From: a virus
Virus record (IMG/VR): IMGVR_UViG_3300040958_000041
Coordinates: 1-48,163 of that record
DNA: 48,163 nt
Direction: 5' to 3' (one strand)
The position numbers were made by a program, and so were the translations under genes. Positions 5,919 to 12,844 of the stretch are shown one piece after another. The notes beneath the pieces are model-generated. The model had not been told where the DNA came from, did not search any database, and saw only the letters and a list, made by a program, of their open reading frames with translations. The first letter of the stretch is position 1. Every line of letters starts with the position of its first letter.

Positions 5919-6695
5919 TTAGTAGTGGCACCAGGTGGTTTCGTAGTCGTCGGCATCAAGCCCTTGGTCAAGTTCGATGCGGCCTTTCATTGCGTACACA
6001 TTGAAAAGTATTTTTTCCATACCATATAAGCGGCCCATAGACATCGCTTCACCGGGCTTTTTATCGTCAACTCGAATACCTAAAATGTCATACTTGCCAG
6101 TTTCCTTGTCTTTACTTAAATGCAGGTCGTAGGCGCAGTTACGGCTATCTTGATCAGGCTCTTTATCTATATATACAGAGAGTGAGTCGCCATACTCGCC
6201 AAATTTCCAATCATATTTATCTTTAAAATCTTCTATAATCAGCGTTATTTCACCCTCGCCACCACCATCTTCTTGAGCGTCTTTTAGTAGCGACTCAACA
6301 ATGTAAGAAAGCGTTATTTTTTCTGGCACTTCTGCTAATATTTCGGCAAATTCTTTATCAAGCACTTCGGTTAGGCGTGAGTCGTAAAACCCTTGCGCAG
6401 CTACTTTTAAGCGGTTTAATACAAAGTCGTGATACGTTGGTAAGTCATCCATTTCTTCTAGCTGCGGCATGATGGCTTTAGTTATTTTTTCTTTTAATGC
6501 TTTGCCTAGATCGCCATAGCTACGGAAAACGTCATCAGCGGTAGCTTCGATTAGAGAATCGACCTTTTTGCTAATTGCTATTTCAAGCGCGCCAGCTTGG
6601 ATTTTTTCATTTAAAATACTGCCAAACATTTCTTGAACTGTAGTGCTGCTTGGGTCAATCGTTGGTTCAAATACTTCTTTGGTTTCGTTGCTCAT
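5919..6695 (-). CDS. hypothetical phage protein (258 aa)
   Basis: No family recognised. Residues 1-110 look helical and partly coiled-coil (MFGSILNEKIQAGALEIAIS, then KITKAIMPQLEEMDDL). The middle is acidic (KDAQEDGGGEGE). The C-terminal part looks like an alpha/beta domain (YDWKFGEYGDSLSVYIDKEP). It is encoded between the 79-residue protein and the ssb cluster. Position suggests a role in phage recombination or replication, but this is context only. The start ATG 6695 has a purine-rich AATAAG stretch upstream. Confidence 0.65.
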   Translation of the reverse strand: MSNETKEVFEPTIDPSSTTVQEMFGSILNEKIQAGALEIAISKKVDSLIEATADDVFRSYGDLGKALKEKITKAIMPQLEEMDDLPTYHDFVLNRLKVAAQGFYDSRLTEVLDKEFAEILAEVPEKITLSYIVESLLKDAQEDGGGEGEITLIIEDFKDKYDWKFGEYGDSLSVYIDKEPDQDSRNCAYDLHLSKDKETGKYDILGIRVDDKKPGEAMSMGRLYGMEKILFNVYAMKGRIELDQGLDADDYETTWCHY

Positions 6696-6711
6696 TTTTA
6701 TTCCTTATTGC

Positions 6712-6951
6712 TTACGCTGCTCGGTTGATTTTTTCTGCTGGCTTAATACCGCCAAGGCCCTCAATTAAGTAGTGCATTTTTTCGCATACACTTGACGCTT
6801 TTTCTCGGTTAGTTGTGAATGCGCAACCAGGTAATGCCCATCCGTCTTTACCGTGTTTTTTTGCGCTTACAACGGTTGCTAGTCCTACCGTGATATTGTT
6901 GCAGTTAAGATGCTCGACCATTCTCAATTGCGGAACTCTTGAATTAGTCAT
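6712..6951 (-). CDS. hypothetical phage protein (79 aa)
   Basis: No family recognised. It is small and basic, with three cysteines and the segment KKHGKDGWALPGCAFTTNREKA. The ribosome site CGAGGT lies six bases before ATG 6951. It sits just after the GC-rich hairpin at 6970-6993, which may set its level relative to the upstream recombination genes. Confidence 0.6.
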   Translation of the reverse strand: MTNSRVPQLRMVEHLNCNNITVGLATVVSAKKHGKDGWALPGCAFTTNREKASSVCEKMHYLIEGLGGIKPAEKINRAA

Positions 6952-6969
6952 ATAAACCTCGTTTAAAAG

Positions 6970-6993
6970 AGCCGCGCCCGCGGGCGCTTGGCT
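6970..6993 (-). terminator. GC-rich hairpin, probable attenuator in the leftward operon
   Basis: The 14-base perfect palindrome GCGCCCGCGGGCGC (6974-6987) is flanked by AGCC and GGCT. On the - strand it is followed by CTTTT. It lies between the DUF1351 gene (ending 7010) and the gene starting at 6951. Its GC content stands out strongly from the surrounding AT-rich DNA. A partial terminator that lowers expression of downstream genes is the simplest reading. Confidence 0.5.
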
Positions 6994-7009
6994 TAGGTCG
7001 GAGTTAAAA

Positions 7010-8236
7010 TTAAGCGGCTAACGCTTTGTTTAAGCGTTGCTCTAGCACTTCGATATAGCTCTCAGCTAACGCTAGTTGGTCGCAGATGCGGTCTAGCTCG
7101 TCGCTGTTTGCGCGGTCTGCATCGCTTGGCCATACATCAAGTGGTGTGTAGTCGGTTGGGGCGCTTGTGCTTTCAAACACTGGCGATTTGAACGACTCAC
7201 CTAATAGCGGTTCGTTTTGGCCTAGCATGCGGTTAACGTCGGTTAGCGCTTCATGCTCTTGTTGCTCAGCCGGTGCTTGCTCAACTTCAATAGCTTGATG
7301 CTCTGCATTGCGCTGTTCGCTTAAGTCGACTTGCGCTGTTTGTTGTTGTGCTTCTACTTGGTTAGCTGCTTGCTGCGCTTGCTCAACTTGTGATTGCTGC
7401 GTGTGCATCATGGTTAATTGCTGGATAACTTGTGCTAGCACTTGCGTTACTTCGTTGGTGCGATCACCAAACTTTTCTTCGCTTGGTGTAAAGTTTTCAA
7501 GCTGTTGAATGCGCGCCATAACCTCTTGGCTCGATTTGCCAAAGTAGTTCATAGGATCATTGCGCAGATTATTAATGCGCTGTTCGATTTCTTGCGCTTG
7601 TTTTTGTAGGCGTTCTTGCTGTGCAATGGCTTCTTGCTGAATGCGTAATTGTTCGCGCTCTGCTTCTACCGCTTCGGCTGCTTTAGCGGCTTGGTACATG
7701 TTGTTAAGCGCTTCAAGAATGCTTTTCTTGGTGTCGATAGCTTCGTGTATAAGCTCTTTGTCAAACGCTTCTGTATCAACAAGATCTACTGCTTCAATGG
7801 TGTCGGCAATAAACTGTGAGTTTTGGCCTTTACATTGCTCGGTAAAGTACCCCATTTGTGCAATTTCATCGCGCTGCTTACTCAAAAACTCTTCACGTTC
7901 TTTAGCTATGCGTGCGGCTTCGTCTTTACGGCGCTTATCTTCAAGCTCAAACGCGTTAATGATTGGATCGTAAATTACATCTACTTTTGAAATTAATTCA
8001 TCACCGTACGCTTTTAGTTCGTTAGTGAAGCCAATGCGGCGATCGTTAATGGCTTTAACCAGTTTGTTGCGTTCGGTGCGAATTTTGCGGCCTTGCTTAA
8101 ACTCGTCGTCTTTTGCCATATCTAACGAAAACGACTTAGGGTATTGCTTGCGTAAATCAGCAAGTCCTTTTTTAGTTAAATCTTCTTGGTAAACAACTTC
8201 TACCAAGTTGGTTGCTGTATTTTGATTAGTAGCCAT
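7010..8236 (-). CDS. DUF1351-type coiled-coil phage protein
   Basis: 408 residues. The N-terminal 180 residues match the phage DUF1351 pattern: FKQGRKIRTERNKLVKAIND, then IDPII-like DVIYDPIINAFELEDKRRK. A long Gln/Glu-rich coiled coil spans about 190-330 and a looser acidic C-terminus follows. Proteins of this family are encoded next to phage recombination genes, and here the gene lies three bases from the Rad52-like gene, so a partner role in annealing or exonuclease function is likely but unproven. The ribosome site CGGAG lies eight bases from ATG 8236. Confidence 0.75.
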   Translation of the reverse strand: MATNQNTATNLVEVVYQEDLTKKGLADLRKQYPKSFSLDMAKDDEFKQGRKIRTERNKLVKAINDRRIGFTNELKAYGDELISKVDVIYDPIINAFELEDKRRKDEAARIAKEREEFLSKQRDEIAQMGYFTEQCKGQNSQFIADTIEAVDLVDTEAFDKELIHEAIDTKKSILEALNNMYQAAKAAEAVEAEREQLRIQQEAIAQQERLQKQAQEIEQRINNLRNDPMNYFGKSSQEVMARIQQLENFTPSEEKFGDRTNEVTQVLAQVIQQLTMMHTQQSQVEQAQQAANQVEAQQQTAQVDLSEQRNAEHQAIEVEQAPAEQQEHEALTDVNRMLGQNEPLLGESFKSPVFESTSAPTDYTPLDVWPSDADRANSDELDRICDQLALAESYIEVLEQRLNKALAA

Positions 8237-8238
8237 GG

Positions 8239-9168
8239 TTATACTCCGTTTCTTAGGTTGTTAAGCGCCTCTGTATGCGCTTTGTTTACTTGAGCTACAA
8301 AGTTACTGCTGTCTACTTTGTTGGCTCGGCAATGACCTTCAAGCTCTTGCAATAAGTGCTTATGGTTCATGTTTAATACTGATTCGTTTTCTGCGGTGGT
8401 TATGCGGTCTTTAATGGCCGTGTTTAACCAGGTGATAAACTTTTGATTAGCCGCTAGGGTGTTTTCTTGCGCTTTTGCTTCAAGTTCTGCTTTTTTGTGG
8501 TCTTTTATTTCAATCGCTTTATCGCGTATATCAATGCGGTTAACAGCCATTGCAAACTTATAAGCTTGCTCGTAATGCTCGCGCAGCGCTTCTAGGCTTG
8601 CGGCTTGTTTAATAGCGGTTAGGTAATTATCAAACTTGGCAGATGGCAAAGCCCAATCAGGCAAAATTGGTGGGAACCATTCTGCGCTAATATCTAAACC
8701 GCTCTTATTTTGCTTTTTGCTTTTTGCTATAAATATATATTCGCCGTTCGCTTGGAACCTGCTTTCTACAAGAGAGCATGTAGCAAATTCAGTTTCTAAA
8801 GAGTAAAGATAACGACCAATGCCAAACTGCACTGCTGTGCGTTTCATGGCACCAGATAGCGCGCCTTTTAACGCTTCTACTTGCGTGTACTCTGAGCCAT
8901 CCCACTTGGTGATCCAGTTATCGCCAAAGCGAATACTTAAACCACATAAGTAACCTTTGCCGCTGGTTGCTTCTTTAAATTCGTTTTTCCAGCCATCAAT
9001 ACCCACCACATCATCTAGTCGTTGCTGAATAGCGCGGTTAGTAATGTAAGGAATAACCATTACCCACGGCTTGCTTGAGCCAGATACGCCGCTTTGTTGA
9101 ACGCGCCATTCAATATCGTGCGCTTCAAATGGGTCGGCTAATAAGCGTTGAATTTTTTTAATATCCAT
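8239..9168 (-). CDS. Rad52/22-family single-strand annealing protein
   Basis: 309 residues. Residues 1-140 hold the Rad52/Rad22 fold: VMVIPYITNRAIQQRLDDVV, GWKNEFK, GYLCGLSIRFGDNW, DGSEYTQVEALKGALSGAMKRTAVQFGIGRYLY (seen in pieces). The GALSGAMKRTAVQFGIGRYLY stretch is the family signature. Such phage proteins form rings on single-stranded DNA and anneal complementary strands during replication and repair. The C-terminal half is helical and would bind partners. It is the second gene of the leftward operon. SSB is encoded downstream, but no clear exonuclease gene is present. Confidence 0.88.
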   Translation of the reverse strand: MDIKKIQRLLADPFEAHDIEWRVQQSGVSGSSKPWVMVIPYITNRAIQQRLDDVVGIDGWKNEFKEATSGKGYLCGLSIRFGDNWITKWDGSEYTQVEALKGALSGAMKRTAVQFGIGRYLYSLETEFATCSLVESRFQANGEYIFIAKSKKQNKSGLDISAEWFPPILPDWALPSAKFDNYLTAIKQAASLEALREHYEQAYKFAMAVNRIDIRDKAIEIKDHKKAELEAKAQENTLAANQKFITWLNTAIKDRITTAENESVLNMNHKHLLQELEGHCRANKVDSSNFVAQVNKAHTEALNNLRNGV

Positions 9169-9172
9169 CGTC

Positions 9173-9469
9173 TTAGCTCGCTAACTTAATATTTTGACCA
9201 AATAGCTTGTCTTGCTTTTTGTAGTGAAGAACTTGATCGAGTGTGTGTTTAAGTTGCGCTTCTGCGTCATCGTCAGTTAGCGTGATCATGAATGATTCAG
9301 CTGATACGCCATTGATATACACATACACGTTAATAAACGGCTCTTGCGCGTTGGTAACTACGTTTACCGCAACATTCTCGCGAAAGTTGAATGATTCAAT
9401 AGCCAGTGCTGCAACTAGCCCTTTTATTTCTAGCGTGACCGCTGGGTGTGTTTTAGTGTTGATAGTCAT
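9173..9469 (-). CDS. hypothetical phage protein (98 aa), first gene of leftward operon
   Basis: The start ATG 9469 (MTINTKTHPAVTLEIKGLVA) is chosen because the longer frame would use TTG inside the pL -10 region. A CAGGGT stretch lies about eight bases upstream. The sequence reads as an alternating beta/helix protein (FINVYVYINGVSAESFMITL). No family recognised. As the first gene after pL it sits where lambda has N, but nothing in it resembles an antiterminator: it has no arginine-rich motif. Confidence 0.7.
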   Translation of the reverse strand: MTINTKTHPAVTLEIKGLVAALAIESFNFRENVAVNVVTNAQEPFINVYVYINGVSAESFMITLTDDDAEAQLKHTLDQVLHYKKQDKLFGQNIKLAS

Positions 9470-9489
9470 TTTTAAAACCCTGATGTTCG

Positions 9490-9554
9490 CTTTAGGAAAC
9501 TTTAAGGTAAGTTTACACAAGGAAACAAAAAGGTCAACAAAAAGTTTCTTAAAG
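9490..9554. promoter_or_regulatory. left operator cluster (three repressor-site candidates)
   Basis: Three related sequences share the core (G/A)GAAAC: CTTTAGGAAACTTTAAGG (9490-9507), CAAGGAAACAAAAAGG (9518-9533) and, inverted, CTTTAAGAAACTTTTT (9554-9539). They overlap and flank pL. The same core appears twice at pR (11509-11528 and 11557-11575), as expected for sites of one repressor. Which sites bind CI and which bind Cro is unknown. Confidence 0.6.
9510..9537 (-). promoter_or_regulatory. leftward early promoter pL
   Basis: On the - strand TTGACC (9537-9532) is followed after 16 bases by TAAACT (9515-9510). Transcription would start near 9503, about 34 bases before the first gene. The promoter is surrounded by three operator-like sequences. 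Confidence 0.7.
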
Positions 9555-9664
9555 TTGACTTTTATTTTTGCTGCATTTTAAAGTTGCAAGCTTCTTACTG
9601 GTTTTGATTTAATTGTCTACTTGATTTAGATAAATATTGATCTAACATAGTGGGGAGGGTTAAT

Positions 9665-9684
9665 GGTGGCAGTTACCTGCCACC
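9665..9684. terminator. perfect 8-bp hairpin
   Basis: GGTGGCAG (9665-9672) pairs with CTGCCACC (9677-9684) around a four-base loop. There is no T-run on either strand, so it is not a standard intrinsic terminator. It directly follows the small hydrophobic frame when read on the - strand. Confidence 0.45.
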
Positions 9685-9691
9685 AATTAGG

Positions 9692-9784
9692 TCACAAGAT
9701 AGCGTATATAACAATAAACCTTAATATAATTAAGATTATTGCTGCTACATCTATCTTCACCTTTACGATAACATTAACTTTCAT
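9692..9784 (-). CDS. possible 30-residue hydrophobic peptide
   Basis: The frame begins MKVNVIVKVKIDVAAIILII and ends LRFIVIYAIL: a basic start followed by a single membrane helix. It is followed at once by the hairpin at 9665-9684. The shape resembles type I toxins and other phage membrane micropeptides. The ribosome site is poor and AT-rich DNA gives such frames by chance, so this is only a candidate. Confidence 0.25.
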   Translation of the reverse strand: MKVNVIVKVKIDVAAIILIILRFIVIYAIL

Positions 9785-9802
9785 AATAAATACCAAAGTA
9801 AT

Positions 9803-9935
9803 GTCTCGCAGCGCTGCAAGACCAAAAAGTAAGGACGTGCTTTGGCAGGTACGGAGCACCTAAGAGTTAATTGCTTGTACAATTCACTGTAGGGTGTGCC
9901 TTTACTGCCTAACGGCGCGATAGCTGAGCGCGCCG
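9803..9935. ncRNA. candidate structured RNA (four consecutive hairpins)
   Basis: Consecutive inverted repeats: GTCTCGCAGC/GCTGCAAGAC (9803-9822, one mismatch); GTGCT/AGCAC (9838-9860); AATTG/CAATT (near 9874-9889); CGGCGCG/CGCGCCG (9913-9935, 9-base loop). GGCAG in the loop of the second can pair with CTGCC at 9906-9910. The strand is not decidable by eye. Phage immunity regions sometimes encode antisense RNAs such as c4 of P1, but no match to a known class is claimed. Confidence 0.35.
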
Positions 9936-10000
9936 GGGACGTGGCTGGGGTAAGTTTTGCTAATTTAATAGTTTGGCTTATGCCCAGCCTATCCCAATTT

Positions 10001-10804
10001 CTAATAGGCGATGTTTGTATCTGTTATTGTAAATGTTGATACTGTCGTTCCCTCGTAATCCTTTTCATTTAAAATAGCTTTTATAATCCCTATAGAGGGA
10101 TGTATATATAAAGTAGCATCGAGAGTGTAGTCGCTATAATCATTTGAATTTGCAATTAACTTGTTATTTAATTTTACAGGATAAACTTCAAAAACCCCTA
10201 AATCAGTGGCAATGTTGACCTTGTTTTTCACTTCAACAGAGTAGCTTGCAGACCACTCTTTTGATTCATAGCTCGTTACCCCCCAATATGTTTGACCTAT
10301 TGACTGGTAGCCTGAATAGCTGTCTTTGTAGCCTGCTGTTAAAGGGCTGGGAATTTCTATTCTTGAATAGCAAACAGATGCTTCATCAACAAGTGGACAG
10401 GTAAACGTATTCCCATTAGTTTCATTATGAACAAACAAAGTTGAACTATGATCAGGGTTGTTCTTGTCAAACTGGGCTACTTCTGATGTTCTAGTGAATG
10501 TTTGATTGTTAGATGTTATAGCGTCAATCATTTTAAATGATTCAGTAAAATCACCATTTTCAGAATTAAAGCTTATTGGTAGTGATGATAGCTCGAAAGA
10601 GCGTGTTAGTGTTGCATTGGTATTATCTACAGTTCCTTTGTATTTTATCCAGTATCCTGGTGCATAGTTTATTAGCTTGTTGTCATTAATCTTAAAGTCA
10701 GCAGATTGCGCATCTTCGCTAACACCTGCAACTGCTGACTCACTACCGCCACCGCAGCCAAAAAGCGATAGTGCACTGGCTAAAATAATTATTTCTTTTT
10801 TCAT
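10001..10804 (-). CDS. secreted lipoprotein, likely lysogenic-conversion gene
   Basis: 267 residues starting MKKEIIILASALSLFGCGGG: a charged N-terminus, a hydrophobic segment and the lipobox LFGC, so it would be exported, lipidated at Cys and anchored in a membrane. A Gly/Ser linker and a beta-rich body follow (YWIKYKGTVDN, TYWGVTSYESKEWSASYSV). No family recognised. ATG 10804 is preferred over 10807 because GGAG is only two bases from the latter. The gene lies 22 bases after the repressor stop on the same strand, so it is probably transcribed in the lysogen, like lambda rex or bor-type morons. It is not needed for virion structure by position. Surface modification or phage exclusion are possible roles. 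Confidence 0.8.
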   Translation of the reverse strand: MKKEIIILASALSLFGCGGGSESAVAGVSEDAQSADFKINDNKLINYAPGYWIKYKGTVDNTNATLTRSFELSSLPISFNSENGDFTESFKMIDAITSNNQTFTRTSEVAQFDKNNPDHSSTLFVHNETNGNTFTCPLVDEASVCYSRIEIPSPLTAGYKDSYSGYQSIGQTYWGVTSYESKEWSASYSVEVKNKVNIATDLGVFEVYPVKLNNKLIANSNDYSDYTLDATLYIHPSIGIIKAILNEKDYEGTTVSTFTITDTNIAY

Positions 10805-10826
10805 CATAACTCCATTTACTTTGTTA

Positions 10827-11501
10827 TTAAAAATCTTGTATTACCTGCTTTACCACCCCAATAATAGTGCAGTTTCCGTTAATTGGCATAGTGGGGTAGC
10901 TGTTATTAAACGGTTTTAAGTACTTGGTTCCGCCATCTATAACAAGCTGCTTTAGCGTGGCTTCTTCACTGTCGTCTAACATGGCCACAACCACTTTACT
11001 GTGCTCGGCCTGCATATTTGGATCAACAATAATTACTGAACCTTCAGGGATTGACTTACCGCCCGTAAAGCTGGTCATGCTGTCGCCTTTTACACGCAGT
11101 GCAAATGCGTTCTCACTCACGTTAGCGGTATGTTGATAAAACGTAGTATCTGCTTGGTGCAAGCTTTCCATATCTATTTCTTTCCATTTACCTGCTTGCA
11201 CCCATGAAATTAACGGCGCTTGACCTCTTAAGTCGGGGCCCAGCTCTAATTCTACATTTTTATTAGGTGATCCCTTGCCTTCCATTAGCCAAGACACGTT
11301 GCACCTTAATATTTTTGCTAATTTAACAGCGTTTTCACCGCCAGGCTTGCCTATTCCATTGACCCACTTACTCACCGTACTTTTAGTTATCCCTAGCTTG
11401 CGGTGAATTTCAGCAGCTTTTATTTCGCAGGCTTCCATTTGGGAGTTCAGTCGTTCTTCAAATGACATAACTTTTATTTCTAAGTTCACATAGGGAAACA
11501 T
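10827..11501 (-). CDS. CI/LexA-type phage repressor
   Basis: 224 residues from ATG 11501, which has AAAGGA five bases upstream (ATG 11468 is an alternative; the frame to 11534 uses GTG inside the operators). Residues about 25-65 hold a helix-turn-helix (AAEIHRKLGITKSTVSKWVN). The C-terminal half is an S24 peptidase domain with Ser141 (GDSM) and Lys184 (ATLKQL). A likely self-cleavage site is Ala103-Gly104 (WVQAG). It would bind the GGAAAC operators at pL and pR, maintain lysogeny, and cut itself when RecA filaments form, so SOS induction is expected. It is divergent from cro. Confidence 0.93.
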   Translation of the reverse strand: MFPYVNLEIKVMSFEERLNSQMEACEIKAAEIHRKLGITKSTVSKWVNGIGKPGGENAVKLAKILRCNVSWLMEGKGSPNKNVELELGPDLRGQAPLISWVQAGKWKEIDMESLHQADTTFYQHTANVSENAFALRVKGDSMTSFTGGKSIPEGSVIIVDPNMQAEHSKVVVAMLDDSEEATLKQLVIDGGTKYLKPFNNSYPTMPINGNCTIIGVVKQVIQDF

Positions 11502-11508
11502 AATAGTC

Positions 11509-11575
11509 CTTTTGGAGTTTCTTTTGGTTGACACTTGCGCCTTTTACAGCGTACACTTTTGGAAACTATTTCTTT
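11509..11575. promoter_or_regulatory. right operators flanking pR
   Basis: Two operator-like sequences: CCAAAAGAAACTCCAAAAGG read on the - strand (11528-11509), and TTTTGGAAACTATTTCTTT (11557-11575), an imperfect inverted repeat GGAAA-CTA-TTTCT. Both share the (G/A)GAAAC core with the three sites at pL. One abuts the -35 of pR and the other follows its -10. Confidence 0.6.
11528..11557 (+). promoter_or_regulatory. rightward early promoter pR
   Basis: TTGACA (11528-11533), an 18-base spacer, then TACACT (11552-11557). The start site would fall near 11565, about 25 bases before the cro ATG at 11590. It is overlapped by the operators. Confidence 0.75.
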
Positions 11576-11589
11576 AAAAGGTTCGCACA

Positions 11590-11805
11590 ATGAAATTTTC
11601 TGACGCCATTAAGTATTTTGATGGAGATCGTGAGGCTCTTGGCGCCTCTTTTCTATTCCCTGTTAATAAATCGACCGTTAGTAAGTGGTTTAAAGCGGGG
11701 CGTCTTCCTTATGCTCGCGCGATAGAGCTTGAAAAAGAAACCAACGGCGCACTAAAAGTTGACCTTTCACTTTATGAAAGTGATCAACCCAAATCAGCAG
11801 CATAG
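11590..11805 (+). CDS. Cro-like repressor
   Basis: 71 residues with a Cro/YdaS-type helix-turn-helix in the middle (LFPVNKSTVSKWFKAGRLPYARAIELEKET, seen in part). It is the first gene of the rightward operon and divergent from the repressor, the standard cro position. It would bind the shared operators and turn down repressor synthesis when the lytic programme starts. The start ATG 11590 is the first after pR. Confidence 0.85.
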   Translation: MKFSDAIKYFDGDREALGASFLFPVNKSTVSKWFKAGRLPYARAIELEKETNGALKVDLSLYESDQPKSAA

Positions 11806-11816
11806 GAGAACTATAG

Positions 11817-12344
11817 ATGCTTTTATCACGAAAAAGTACGTTTGACGCCAAGCCTAGCGCACGTTGCCCTATGGCTGCGGCTGAAAGCTATAAAAATGAT
11901 TTTAATATTGCTGACATAGCTAGAAAGATGGGGGTTAACCCAACTGTGTTGCGTAGCAAATTAGCTGAGGATTGTGATACGCATATTCTTGGTTTTCAGC
12001 AAGTGATTGCGATTGGTGATTTAACCGGTGACCACCGCGCTTTAGAAGCGTGGGCCTACAGCTTGGGTAAAACCGTGATTGATTTGCCGGAAGTTGGCTT
12101 GTCGGATGATGAAGTGGCCGACCAGCTTTTAACGCTACAAGAAACGATTGGTGATTTTGCTAAAACGTTTCGCCTGGCACGACAAAAAGGCGTGATCACG
12201 CAATCTGATTTTGATGCCATTCAAAAAAATACCCTTTCAATTATTTCTACAGCGCTACAGCTCAATGCGGAAATTGAGCAAATGATTAGGCCTGATCCTA
12301 ATGAACCAGTTGCGGCTAAAGCTACATCGTTAAAGGTGGCGTGA
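11817..12344 (+). CDS. phage regulatory protein CII (CP76 family)
   Basis: 175 residues resembling the Phage_CP76 CII family. It has a Cys-containing N-terminus (ARCPMAAAESY), a helix-turn-helix (NIADIARKMGVNPTVLRSKLAE, seen in part), a middle segment (LTGDHRALEAWAYSLGKTVIDLPE), and a long helical C-terminus. Family members act as transcriptional regulators in the lysis/lysogeny decision. GGAGAAC lies seven bases before ATG 11817. The second gene after cro is the usual CII position. Confidence 0.8.
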   Translation: MLLSRKSTFDAKPSARCPMAAAESYKNDFNIADIARKMGVNPTVLRSKLAEDCDTHILGFQQVIAIGDLTGDHRALEAWAYSLGKTVIDLPEVGLSDDEVADQLLTLQETIGDFAKTFRLARQKGVITQSDFDAIQKNTLSIISTALQLNAEIEQMIRPDPNEPVAAKATSLKVA

Positions 12345-12556
12345 TGAGTGATAAAAAACCTTTAATGAGCTCTAAAGAGTACGAAGATTTGGTTAAGCAG
12401 CAAGCTAAAAAGTTAGACCTTGCATGCACCGAGAATGGTCTGCTTGGGACTTCAAGAGCGGCTTTTATTTTGGATGTATTAACAAGCCGAACTGTAATGA
12501 AAGACCACCAAATAAAGCAGTTGGCGGCCTTGTTAGGGTGTACTTCTAATGACTAG
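12344..12556 (+). CDS. hypothetical phage protein (70 aa)
   Basis: Starts MSDKKPLMSSKEYEDLVKQQ at ATG 12344, overlapping the CII stop by one base (TGATG), so the two are coupled. The C-terminal half (RAAFILDVLTSRTVMKDHQI) looks helical. No family recognised. Transcription of the opposing gene at 12557-12844 would run antisense over this gene. Confidence 0.65.
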   Translation: MSDKKPLMSSKEYEDLVKQQAKKLDLACTENGLLGTSRAAFILDVLTSRTVMKDHQIKQLAALLGCTSND

Positions 12557-12844
12557 TTACAACCAGTCAGCAATAGAGCCTTCATTTGTTAGCTTTGCTT
12601 TTAGCTCTTTTTCAATGTCGACTCCAAATAGAAGAGCGCCTTTAGCTGTAAGCCAAAATATATCATTTGCACTATTTGCTCTTAAATACCCCTCGGCTAT
12701 TAAAAACTTAGCGGTTGATATAAACGGCTCGCTTGATGACAGGCTTGCTGATACCTCAGTTGACTCAGGAAATGTTTCAGATGCGTCGGCCAGTAACTTT
12801 ATAGCCACGCTGTTAAACCGTTCTGTTAGAGAATTATTTTTCAT
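12557..12844 (-). CDS. small winged-helix-like protein on the opposite strand
   Basis: 95 residues. The central part (SEPFISTAKFLIAEGYLRAN, then SANDIFWLTAKGALLFG) has the shape of a winged helix: a recognition helix followed by a beta wing with a conserved LTAKG turn. AAAGGA lies seven bases before ATG 12844. It is the only gene facing left inside the rightward early operon and ends one base from its neighbour. It could be an independently expressed regulator or moron. The overlapping rightward frame at 12549 has biased, Ser-rich composition and looks like a shadow. Confidence 0.75.
   Translation of the reverse strand: MKNNSLTERFNSVAIKLLADASETFPESTEVSASLSSSEPFISTAKFLIAEGYLRANSANDIFWLTAKGALLFGVDIEKELKAKLTNEGSIADWL

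Larger units (their letters stand above)
9561..10000. other. gene-poor immunity-region stretch with inverted repeats
   Basis: About 440 bases without a convincing gene, between pL and the lipoprotein gene. It holds one small hydrophobic frame (9692-9784), the hairpin at 9665-9684, and a run of four inverted repeats at 9803-9935. The last of these is GC-rich in otherwise AT-rich DNA. It may encode a structured RNA or be the 3' end of the repressor/lipoprotein transcript. Confidence 0.6.

Noticed and set aside
9906-9946. GCCTAACGGCGCG... looked like one end of an integron attC site.
   Set aside because: The second core (GTTRRRY) and the paired inner boxes are absent, and there is no integron integrase.
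9890-9960. tRNA-like D-arm (GATAGCTGAGCGC) within the GC-rich hairpin.
   Set aside because: No acceptor stem, anticodon arm or T-loop (TTCRANY) at the right distance.
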